From positions 4,799,001 through 4,863,000 of the forward strand of contig NZ_CP023865.1 of the NCBI RefSeq assembly GCF_003711105.1: DNA of 64,000 nt. The letters run 5' to 3'. Of the stretch, positions 43,933 to 51,831 are shown in pieces (position 1 is the stretch's first letter; every line of letters begins with the position of its first letter). Source of the DNA: Actinoplanes teichomyceticus ATCC 31121 (GTDB taxonomy: Bacteria; Actinomycetota; Actinomycetes; Mycobacteriales; Micromonosporaceae). The notes beneath the pieces are model-generated. The model was not told the DNA's origin, made no database searches, and saw only the letters and a list, made by a program, of their open reading frames with translations. The translations under genes were made by a program, and so were the position numbers.

Positions 43933-45135
43933 TCAGCGACGGCGCTTCGGGTTGAAGCGGTGTGCCGCGGTCAGGGTGCGCGTGGACCAGCGCATCGCGT
44001 CCAGCGCCGGGACGGCCAGGTCCTCGGAACCGACCTCGCCGGCCTCGTAGGCGCGCACCGCGTTCAACACTTGGCCGAGGCGACCGGTTCCGTGGTTGAG
44101 CGCGTCCGAGACGTCAGCGGTGAGCGGCAGTTGCTCGGCCATCGCCGCCGGGGTGCTGCCCATCAATCGGGCCATCCCGGTGACCAGGCCGGACACGAAC
44201 GCCGCGCCGGGGTCGGCACCGAAGCGCGGGGCCAGGTTCTCGCACAGCCGGGCCTGGGTCAGCGCGGTGAGCAGCTGCTCCTCCGGCGCCTCGGCGACGT
44301 CGTCGACCACCATCAGGGTGGCCCAGCGGCGGATCCGGGTCAGGCCGACCAGCATGACCGCCTGGCGTACCGACGAGATCCGGCTGACCACGCCGGCCGC
44401 GACCGAGTTGCTGACCCGCAGGACGCGCAGGGCCAGGGCCGGGTCGCTCACGATGATGGAGGTGATCTTGTCGAGCGGGACGTCCGGGGTCATCAGGGCA
44501 GCCACCAGTTCCAGGCGGCGCAGCCGGGACGGGGAGAGGCTGGGCGTGCTGAGGACCTGGGGGCGGCTCAGGGCGTACCCCTGCCGCAGCTCCATGCCGT
44601 ACCGGTCGGCGATGGCGACCTGCTCGTCGGTCTCCAGGCGCTCCGCCACGATCTCGATGCCCGGGTACTGCCGGCAGGCGGCGACGATCTCGTCGAGCCG
44701 GCTCAGGTCGCCGTCGAGAAGGTCGAGTTTGACGTAGGAGGCGAGTCCGAGCAGTTGCTCGTGGCCGGAGCCCCAGACGAAGTCGTCCAGGGCGATCTTG
44801 TACCCGGCGCCGGCGAGCGCGGTGATCCCCTCGATCACCTCGTCGTCGACCGCGACCGTCTCCAGCACCTCCAGGACGACCTGCTCCGGCCCGAACGGCA
44901 GCGGCAGGCGACCGGTCACGAACTCCCGGGTGAGGTTGATGAAGCACGGCCGGTCACCGGCGACCTCGGCGATGCCGAACTCGGTGAACGCATTGATCAT
45001 CACGGTGCTGGTGGCATAGGTGTCCTGCCGGCCGGACGCCACGGCGTCCATGCGGCCGCGGAACAGCAGTTCAAACGCGACCACGGTGCCCTGGGCGTCG
45101 AAGATCGGCTGACGACCGACGTGCACCGCATCCAT
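43933..45135 (-). CDS. EAL-HDOD domain signalling protein
   Basis: The 400-residue protein opens VHVGRQPIFDAQGTVVAFEL, a degenerate EAL domain with ELL in place of EAL and DDFVWG instead of DDFGTG. A HDOD domain follows from about residue 195 (LVAALMTPDVPLDKITSIIV, LRVSNSVAAGVVSRISSVRQ). This is the YuxH/CdgJ architecture, in which the EAL part usually does not cut c-di-GMP and the protein acts through interactions, for example in motility control. ATG at 45135 is used; GTG immediately upstream is possible. It is divergent from the acyl-CoA synthetase. Confidence 0.9.
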   Translation of the reverse strand: MDAVHVGRQPIFDAQGTVVAFELLFRGRMDAVASGRQDTYATSTVMINAFTEFGIAEVAGDRPCFINLTREFVTGRLPLPFGPEQVVLEVLETVAVDDEVIEGITALAGAGYKIALDDFVWGSGHEQLLGLASYVKLDLLDGDLSRLDEIVAACRQYPGIEIVAERLETDEQVAIADRYGMELRQGYALSRPQVLSTPSLSPSRLRRLELVAALMTPDVPLDKITSIIVSDPALALRVLRVSNSVAAGVVSRISSVRQAVMLVGLTRIRRWATLMVVDDVAEAPEEQLLTALTQARLCENLAPRFGADPGAAFVSGLVTGMARLMGSTPAAMAEQLPLTADVSDALNHGTGRLGQVLNAVRAYEAGEVGSEDLAVPALDAMRWSTRTLTAAHRFNPKRRR

Positions 45136-45293
45136 CACCGGAATTCCCACGCCGACGCCATCGGCACAAAAACGGGCGACCTGACGAAATCCGCCCCGGA
45201 AACAAAGCCGAAACGGTGGGTTCCCAGGAAACCGCCCCCATGTTGGGATGAGACCGCCGTCACAGCACACCGTTTTGTAAGGGGAACCCCCGG

Positions 45294-46847
45294 ATGCTCA
45301 ACCTTTCCGTCCTGCTGGAGGACAGCGCCCGCCGCTACCCGGACCGCGCCGCCGTGGTGCTAGGCCCGCAGCGCCTGACCTACGCCCAGGTGGACGCGGC
45401 GGCGAACCAGGTGGCGAACATGCTGGTGGCACGAGGCATCCAGCCCGGCGACAAGGTCGCGCTCTCCTGCCCCAATCTGCCCTACTTCCCGATCGTCTAC
45501 TACGGGATCCTCAAGGCCGGCGCGGTCGTGGTGCCGCTGAACGTCCTGCTCAAGGGCCGGGAGATCACATACCACCTGAACGACTCGGAGGCGAAGGCGT
45601 ACTTCTGCTTCCAGGGCACCCCGGAGCTGCCGATGGGCGCCGAGGGGCACGCCGGGTTCGGCGACGCCGACGGCTGCGAGCACTTCTTCCTGATCACCGC
45701 GGACCCGGCGGCCGCCTCACCGATCGAGGGCGCCGAGACGCTCGGGCAGGCGCTGGCCGGGCACGCGCCGGCCTTCGAGACGGTGCTGCGCGCCGAGACC
45801 GACGCAGCGGTGATCCTTTACACCAGCGGCACCACCGGCCAGGCCAAGGGCGCCGAGCTGTCCCACTCCAACCTGGTGCTGAACGCGCTCACCTGCAACC
45901 GGTTGTTCGCCTCGCAGCCGGCCACCGACACCCACCTGTTGGTGCTGCCGCTGTTCCACTCGTTCGGCTCGACGGTCAACATGAACGCCGGGTTCTCGAT
46001 GGCGGCCACACTCGTGCTGCTGCCGCGGTTCGATGCGAACGCCGCGGTGCAGCTGCTGCAGAGCGAGAACGTGACATTCTTCGCCGGCGTCCCGACCATG
46101 TACTGGGGCCTGCTGAACGCCCTCACCGAGAATGAGGACATCGACGTGGAACGGATCGCCCGCAACATGCGGGTCGCCGTCTCCGGCGGCTCCAGCCTGC
46201 CGGTCGAGATCATCAAGGCGGTCCGGGAACGTTTCGGGGTGACCATCCTGGAGGGATACGGCCTGTCCGAGACCTCCCCGGTCGCCACGTTCAGCGACCC
46301 GGACAGCGAGCCCCGGCCCGGCTCGATCGGCATCCCGATCTGGGGCGTCGAGGTGAAGCTGATCGATCCCGAGTGGAACACCGTCAGTGGCGTCGACGAG
46401 ATCGGCGAGATCGCCATCCGCGGCCACAACATCATGCGCGGCTACTACAACCGGCCCGAGGCGACCGCCGAGGTGATGCGCGACGGATGGTTCCGCACCG
46501 GGGACCTGGCCCGCCGCGACAAGGACGGCTATTACTACATCGTCGACCGGGCCAAGGACATGATCATCCGGGGTGGCTTCAACGTCTACCCACGGGAGGT
46601 CGAGGAGGTGCTGCTGACCCATGAGGCGGTTTCCCTGGCCGCGGTGATCGGCGTGCCGCACCCGAGCCACGGCGAGGAGGTCAAGGCGTTCGTGATCCTC
46701 AAGCCGGGCGCCACGGTCACCGAGGACGATCTGGTGGCCTGGGGCAAGGAGCAGATGGCCTCGTACAAGTACCCGCGGATGGTGAGCATCGTGGAGTCGC
46801 TGCCGATGACCGCCACCGGCAAGCTGCTCAAGCGCGAGCTGAGCTGA
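45294..46847 (+). CDS. Acyl-CoA synthetase (AMP-dependent, FadD-like)
   Basis: The 517-residue enzyme has the AMP-binding P-loop YTSGTTGQAKGAELSHSNL, the A5 region LEGYGLSETSPVATF, the A7/A8 motifs WFRTGDLARRDKDGYYYIVD and RAKDMIIRGGFNVYPREVEE, and the catalytic Lys in ATGKLLKREL near the C-terminus. This places it among long- or medium-chain fatty acid:CoA ligases that activate carboxylic acids through an acyl-adenylate. Exact chain length is not readable. ATG at 45294 follows AAGGGGAA. A hairpin terminator follows. Confidence 0.93.
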   Translation: MLNLSVLLEDSARRYPDRAAVVLGPQRLTYAQVDAAANQVANMLVARGIQPGDKVALSCPNLPYFPIVYYGILKAGAVVVPLNVLLKGREITYHLNDSEAKAYFCFQGTPELPMGAEGHAGFGDADGCEHFFLITADPAAASPIEGAETLGQALAGHAPAFETVLRAETDAAVILYTSGTTGQAKGAELSHSNLVLNALTCNRLFASQPATDTHLLVLPLFHSFGSTVNMNAGFSMAATLVLLPRFDANAAVQLLQSENVTFFAGVPTMYWGLLNALTENEDIDVERIARNMRVAVSGGSSLPVEIIKAVRERFGVTILEGYGLSETSPVATFSDPDSEPRPGSIGIPIWGVEVKLIDPEWNTVSGVDEIGEIAIRGHNIMRGYYNRPEATAEVMRDGWFRTGDLARRDKDGYYYIVDRAKDMIIRGGFNVYPREVEEVLLTHEAVSLAAVIGVPHPSHGEEVKAFVILKPGATVTEDDLVAWGKEQMASYKYPRMVSIVESLPMTATGKLLKRELS

Positions 46848-46863
46848 CCGGCGCGCGAACCCG

Positions 46864-46891
46864 CGCCCGGCGGGACACACCCCGCCGGGCG
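46864..46891 (+). terminator. Hairpin terminator after the acyl-CoA synthetase gene
   Basis: An 11-bp perfect stem (CGCCCGGCGGG with its complement) with loop ACACAC begins 17 bases after the stop codon. Confidence 0.85.
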
Positions 46892-46912
46892 CCCCGGCGC
46901 CTGCAGCGCGCC

Positions 46913-47190
46913 CTGAAGACAGCGCTTCGAAGACCGTGCGCCTTGAAGACGGCGCCTTGAGGACCGCGCCTTGAAGACGGCGCCTCGAGGACCGCGCCTT
47001 GAGCGAGCGCGCCTTGAAGACCGCGCCTTGAACACCGCTCGCCCTGCGGACCGCAGCACACGCTGAAGACCGCAGCGCTGAAGACCACAACGCACGCTGG
47101 AGGCCACAGCACACGCTGGAGACGGAGCACACGCTGAAGACGGAGCACACGCTGGAGACCACAGCACACGCTGAAGAACCAAGGTAGGGA
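46913..47190. repeat. Degenerate short repeats based on GAAGAC
   Basis: Units such as CTTGAAGACCGCGC (14-17 bases, 46913-47035) pass into CACACGCTGAAGACGGAG (17-18 bases, 47055-47175). Spacing is irregular and copies vary. Long minus-strand open frames cross this region (for example to 47669) but encode only Ser/Arg/Ala repeats and are not regarded as genes. The rest of the gap to 47390 holds no other recognisable feature. Confidence 0.7.
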
Positions 47191-47391
47191 GGAAAGGACC
47201 GCGGCACGCGGCGAAGACCGCGCCGCCTGAGGAAGCACCACGGCAACCGGAACGGACGGCGGCACAGCGCAGGACCTCGCCACCCAGGGGTAGCGCGGCC
47301 CGGGCTCACAACAACGGGCCGCAGCACGCCGGAAAAACCGCACCACACCGAAAAGACCAGAGCACGGAAAGAGCAGGTAAGAAGCCGTCCA

Positions 47392-48012
47392 ATGATCGTT
47401 TGCACCGGTGCCGCACAGTGGACGGGCAGGGACCCCTGGCGTACGGAGGCAAGCGTGATCCCAGCCCTCGCGCAACGGACCTCGGTGCTCAGCACCGGCG
47501 GGGACGGCGCGGGCGTGGCCGCCACCACGACGTCCGCGACCCGAGCCAGCCGGCAGGTCGGCTCCCCGGAGGTCCGGCGCGCGGCCGTGCAGCGCGTCAG
47601 CAAGCCCGCGGACGCCCTGGTCATCACGGAGCGGCGCGTCCCGGAGGTGCGCGCGGCGGCTGGCTCCACGGCCTACGACCACAACGGCGAGGTGAGGTCC
47701 ACACCAGCTTCCGGCAACCGTCCGATCATCTCCCCGGCGGCCGGTCCCGGCACCGGCGGCGCTACGTGCGCCGGGACGACCGGCCAGAGGCCGTACCGGA
47801 AGGTGGTCGGCCCGCAGCGCCCCGGGAAGGCCGACCGGAGGGAGATGGGCTCGGAGCGCACCGGCCGCAGCGGCGCAGCACCGGCAAGAACCCGGAGCGA
47901 CGGCACCACGCCGGACAGGACCCGGAACACCGCTGCCGGGAAGCGGGCGTACCGAACGTGGCCGACCCGGACCGCCCCGGCTCCCCGCTCACCGGCGGCG
48001 CGGCGCCGATGA
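47392..48012 (+). CDS. Uncertain hypothetical ORF ahead of the kinase operon
   Basis: This 206-codon frame starts ATG-ATC-GTT and has mainly G/C third positions in its first half. Its TGA overlaps the next start as ATGA, the same coupling used elsewhere in this operon. Against it, the product is Arg/Thr/Ala-rich, the second half looks like low-complexity sequence, no domain is recognised, and no ribosome-binding site is clear. In related PknG-type loci a glutamate-binding lipoprotein gene is common near here, and this is not one. It could be a leader region or a fast-evolving gene. Confidence 0.3.
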   Translation: MIVCTGAAQWTGRDPWRTEASVIPALAQRTSVLSTGGDGAGVAATTTSATRASRQVGSPEVRRAAVQRVSKPADALVITERRVPEVRAAAGSTAYDHNGEVRSTPASGNRPIISPAAGPGTGGATCAGTTGQRPYRKVVGPQRPGKADRREMGSERTGRSGAAPARTRSDGTTPDRTRNTAAGKRAYRTWPTRTAPAPRSPAARRR

Positions 48013-49190
48013 CCTCGCCTCCGGTCGCCTCCGCCGACGCGGAACTGGCGCGTCTCGAAACCGCCGTGCAGGCGATCACCCGCAACCTCGTCGAGCTGGA
48101 CGAGCACCCCACCCGCAAGGATCTCGACAGCAGAAGCCTGACCGGCCGGACGGCCAGCGAGTGGGCCGACGCGAGCGCCGCGCTCGGCACGCTGTGGGAC
48201 GGGTACCGGATGCTCACCGAGTCGATCACCCGCGCCCGGTTGCTGCGCGGGCAACGCCGGCTCGGCGACGCCGACCGGGCACGCTACGTACACGAGGTGC
48301 TCGGTCCGTCGATCGTGCTCTCCACCAGCAGCGTGCCGCTCGCGCAGCGCGGCCTGCTCGGCGCCGGGCAGGTGACCGCGACCTGCTCCCCCGCCGAGCT
48401 GCTGGCCGCGATGGAGCGGGCGTTCGCCACCGCGGTCGACGTGGTGACCCGGGCGGGTGAGGCGTGGCGGATGCTCCTGCCGGCCGCCGCGGAAGCTGCC
48501 GCCGGGCTGCGCGAGCTGCGCACGAGCGGCGCCCCTGGCCCCCTGGGCGACCAGGCGGACCGGTTGCTCGGCGAGCTCACCGCAGCGCTCGCCACCGATC
48601 CGCTGGGCGCCGAGCCGGCGGTTCTGGACCGGGTGGGTGACCTGATCCGCCGGGCGCAGGCGGAACGCGACTCGGCCGCCGAGTTGCGGGCGTCACTGAC
48701 CCGCCGGCTGGCCCAGGCCAGGGAGCGGGCGGACGAACTGGACCGGGCCGGCCGGGCCGCCGCGGAGGCGCACGCTCGGGTCAGCGGCCGCTTCCCGGAG
48801 GCCCGGATCGCCACGGTACGCCGGTTGAATCTGCGCCCCGACCTGGCCGCTATCGAGGCTCTCGCCACCGCCGGGCAGTGGGCGCTGATCAGTCCGCGGC
48901 TGGCCCGGTGGAGCCGGGAGGCGGCGGAACGGCTGGCCGCCCTGCAGGCCGTGACCGTCCACAACGACCGGCTGCTCGCCGAGCGCAACGAGCTGCGCGG
49001 CCGGCTCGACGCCTACCAGGCGAAGGCACTGCGGCACGGGCTGGGCGAGCACCCCGCCCTGATCCCGCTCGCCGAGCGGGCCCGCGCCGGTCTGTACACC
49101 GCGCCGTGCGAGCTGGAACAGGCTCGGGCGGCCGTCAACGCGTACCAGGAAGCGCTCACCGCCACGATCACGAGGGATGCCCGGCCATGA
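48009..49190 (+). CDS. Coiled-coil protein, first secure gene of the kinase/phosphatase operon
   Basis: The 393-residue protein is almost all alpha-helical, rich in Ala, Leu, Arg and Glu. Long coiled-coil segments include about 215-290 (SLTRRLAQARERADELDRAG) and 320-350. It opens LARLETAVQAITRNLVELDE and HPTRKDLDSRSLTGRTASEW, a pattern I associate with helical proteins encoded next to PknG-like kinases in actinomycetes. No signal peptide or membrane span is present, so it is probably a cytosolic scaffold. ATG at 48009 is used; GTG at 47958 is in frame. Its stop overlaps the kinase start (ATGA). Confidence 0.8.
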   Translation: MTSPPVASADAELARLETAVQAITRNLVELDEHPTRKDLDSRSLTGRTASEWADASAALGTLWDGYRMLTESITRARLLRGQRRLGDADRARYVHEVLGPSIVLSTSSVPLAQRGLLGAGQVTATCSPAELLAAMERAFATAVDVVTRAGEAWRMLLPAAAEAAAGLRELRTSGAPGPLGDQADRLLGELTAALATDPLGAEPAVLDRVGDLIRRAQAERDSAAELRASLTRRLAQARERADELDRAGRAAAEAHARVSGRFPEARIATVRRLNLRPDLAAIEALATAGQWALISPRLARWSREAAERLAALQAVTVHNDRLLAERNELRGRLDAYQAKALRHGLGEHPALIPLAERARAGLYTAPCELEQARAAVNAYQEALTATITRDARP

Positions 49191-51820
49191 GATGCCAGCG
49201 GAACTGCCCCGGGACCATCGAGGACGGCTACTGCGACACGTGCGGCCTGGCCCCGGCCAGAGGCACGCCGGCCGGGCCCGCCGCCACGACGCCGACCGCG
49301 GGCGCGGCAGCAGCGAACGCCACAACGCCGGGCGCGACAACAGCAAACGCCGCGACACCAGGCGCGACAACAGCAAACGCCGCGACACCAGGCGCGACAA
49401 CAGCGAACGCCGCGACACCAGGCGCGACAACAGCGAACACGGCGAAGGCGACCGCCACAGCGCCGGACGGCACAACGCCGGGCGCGCCGAGGCTGGCCGC
49501 GGCGACGACCGGCCCGGCGGGATGCCGGCGTGCCGGCTGCGGCGGCACCATCGAGGACGGCTACTGCGACACGTGCGGCCTGGCGCCGGCCGCCGACACA
49601 CCGGCGCCCCAGCCGGTCAGCGGAGCAACCGGCGGCGGAACACCGGCCGGTGCGGCGTCCGGCGGAACACCGGCCGGCGGGACATCGGGCAGTGGTACAC
49701 CCGTGCCGCAGCCGCGCAGCGCGACCGGTCCGTCGGCCCGCGCGGACACCCGCGGCTCGTCGCGCAGCGGCGCGCTGTCCACCCGTACCGGTGGCAGCCG
49801 GCGTGGCAGCGGCCGCAGCGGGTCCAGCCGCCGGTTCGGCAGCGGCCTGGTGGAGATCGCCCCGATCGCCCAGGTGGACCCGGCCGGCACACTGATGGCC
49901 GACCCGCAGGTGCCGGAGTCGAAACGGTACTGCGCCAAGTGCAACAATCCGGTCGGCCGGTCCCGCGGCGACCGGCCGGGCCGTGCCTCCGGGTTCTGCC
50001 CGCACTGCGGCGAACCCTTCAACTTCACCCCGAAACTGGCCCCGGGTGACCTGGTCGGCGGGCAGTACGAGGTGGCCGGCGCACTCGCCCACGGCGGCCT
50101 GGGCTGGATCTACCTGGCCACCGACCGCAAGGTGTCGAACCGCTGGGTGGTCCTCAAGGGCCTGCTCAACTCGGGTGACGCGGACGCCCTGGCCGCCGCT
50201 CTGGCCGAACAGCGGTTCCTGGCCGAGGTCGAGCACCCGAACATCGTCAAGATCTACAACTTCGCCGAGCACGACGGCGCCGGTTACATCGTGATGGAGT
50301 ACGTCGGCGGCAAGTCCCTGAAGGACCTGCTCAAGGAGCGCCGGGAGGCGAACGGCGGGGTCACCGACCCGCTGCCGCCGGAGCAGGCCCTGGAATACCT
50401 CATCGAGATCATGCCCGCGTTCGGCTACCTGCACGAGCGCGGGCTGATCTTCTGCGACTTCAAGCCGGACAACGTGATCCAGTCCGGCGACCAGATGAAG
50501 CTGATCGATCTGGGCGGCGTGGTGCACGTCGACGACCAGGACGCGGCGATCTACGGCACGACCGGTTACCAGGCGCCGGAGATGGCCACCGACGGGCCGT
50601 CGATCGCCTCCGACCTCTACACCATCGGCCGCACCCTGGCCGTGCTGACCACCGACTTCCGCGGCTACCAGAGCACGTTCAAGGAGAGCCTGCCGGACCG
50701 CGACTCGTTCGAGGTCTACCGGCGGCACGAGTCGTTCTACCGGCTGCTGGAGCGGGCCACCCGGCCCGACCCGGCGCAGCGTTTCGTCGACGCCGCCGAG
50801 ATGCAGGAGCAGATGCTCGGGGTGCTGCGCCAGGTGATCGCGGCGCAGGGCACGCCGAAACCGGCGCCGTCCAAGGTGTTCACCGGTGAGCTGCGGGCCG
50901 ACCTGCGCGCGGACGCGCCGCGCTGGCCGGACCTGCCCACCCCGCTGATCGACCTGACCGACCCGGCGGCCGGCTTCCTCGCCTCGATCACGGTGACCGA
51001 CCCGGCCGAGGTGCTGGCGCTGCTGCGGCACGCCCCGCAGGAGAGCACCGAGGTGCGGCTGCGGGCGCTGCGGGCCCGGATCGACCTGGGCGCGCGCAAC
51101 GGCTCCTACGACGACGCGGTCCAGGCGCGCGACCGGCTCGCCGCCGCCGAGGGCGACGATTGGCGGCTGGCCTGGTACGACGGGTTGATCGCGCTGGCCA
51201 CCGAGGACTGGGCGGCGGCCCGGGCCCGATTCGACGCGGTCTGGTCGGCGTTGCCCGGCGAGCTCGCGCCCCGGCTCGCCCTGGGCTTCACCGAGGAGCT
51301 GGCCGGGCGGCACCCGGTGGCGGCCGGGCACTACGACGTGGTCAGCCGCACCGACCCGGCGTACACCACGGCCGCGGCCGGGCTGGCCCGTTGCCGGCTC
51401 GCCGGCGGGGACCGCGCCGGGGCGGTGGAGGCGTACCAGCGGGTGCCCGGGACCTCCTCGGCGTACGCGGTCTCCCAGGTGGGGGCCGTGCGGGCGCTGG
51501 TCCGCGCGCACCCGGCCGCCCAGGTGGACGTTCAATCGCTGGCCGACGCGGCGGCGCTGCTGGAACGCCTCGAGGTGGAGCGTGCGCAGCTCGCCGAACT
51601 GCGCGCCGAGCTGCTCGAACAGGCGCTGGCCTCGCTGCGGGGCGGGGCCCGGGTACCGGCCGCGGTGCTGGGCGGGGCCCGCACCGGCGACACCGGCGAA
51701 CGGGACGTGCGGTTCGCGCTGGAGGATGCGTACCGGGAGATGGCCCGTGCCGCGCACGGACCGGAGAAGATCCGCCTGGTCGATCTGGCGAACGCGGCAC
51801 GGCCGCGGACGCGTACCTGA
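49187..51820 (+). CDS. PknG-like Ser/Thr protein kinase with zinc ribbons and TPR region
   Basis: The 877-residue protein starts with two near-identical zinc-ribbon-like elements (TIEDGYCDTCGLAPA at about 9-23 and again near 120) separated by a Thr/Ala linker of 10-residue repeats. A second Gly/Thr/Ser linker leads to a rubredoxin-like pair (YCAKCNNP and FCPHCGEPF, about 245-280) and a kinase domain (about 288-548). The kinase has a Gly-loop ALAHGGLGWIYLA, Lys in WVVLKG, catalytic loop FCDFKPDN, and DLGG in place of DFG. A TPR-type C-terminus (about 605-870) follows. Rubredoxin-kinase-TPR is the architecture of mycobacterial PknG, which senses amino-acid status and phosphorylates an FHA protein (GarA). 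Confidence 0.92.
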   Translation: MRCQRNCPGTIEDGYCDTCGLAPARGTPAGPAATTPTAGAAAANATTPGATTANAATPGATTANAATPGATTANAATPGATTANTAKATATAPDGTTPGAPRLAAATTGPAGCRRAGCGGTIEDGYCDTCGLAPAADTPAPQPVSGATGGGTPAGAASGGTPAGGTSGSGTPVPQPRSATGPSARADTRGSSRSGALSTRTGGSRRGSGRSGSSRRFGSGLVEIAPIAQVDPAGTLMADPQVPESKRYCAKCNNPVGRSRGDRPGRASGFCPHCGEPFNFTPKLAPGDLVGGQYEVAGALAHGGLGWIYLATDRKVSNRWVVLKGLLNSGDADALAAALAEQRFLAEVEHPNIVKIYNFAEHDGAGYIVMEYVGGKSLKDLLKERREANGGVTDPLPPEQALEYLIEIMPAFGYLHERGLIFCDFKPDNVIQSGDQMKLIDLGGVVHVDDQDAAIYGTTGYQAPEMATDGPSIASDLYTIGRTLAVLTTDFRGYQSTFKESLPDRDSFEVYRRHESFYRLLERATRPDPAQRFVDAAEMQEQMLGVLRQVIAAQGTPKPAPSKVFTGELRADLRADAPRWPDLPTPLIDLTDPAAGFLASITVTDPAEVLALLRHAPQESTEVRLRALRARIDLGARNGSYDDAVQARDRLAAAEGDDWRLAWYDGLIALATEDWAAARARFDAVWSALPGELAPRLALGFTEELAGRHPVAAGHYDVVSRTDPAYTTAAAGLARCRLAGGDRAGAVEAYQRVPGTSSAYAVSQVGAVRALVRAHPAAQVDVQSLADAAALLERLEVERAQLAELRAELLEQALASLRGGARVPAAVLGGARTGDTGERDVRFALEDAYREMARAAHGPEKIRLVDLANAARPRTRT
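49330..49450 (+). repeat. In-frame 30-bp repeat encoding GATTANAATP
   Basis: GGCGCGACAACAGCAAACG plus CCGCGACACCA, 30 bases, repeats four times within the kinase gene with single-base differences. It encodes a Thr-rich flexible linker between the two N-terminal zinc-ribbon elements. Confidence 0.85.
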
Positions 51821-51831
51821 GAGAAGGCAAG

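Noticed and set aside
45717..47669. 650-codon minus-strand ORF opposite the acyl-CoA synthetase
   Set aside because: It is the shadow of a well-defined enzyme, extended through the GAAGAC repeats; composition is not protein-like.
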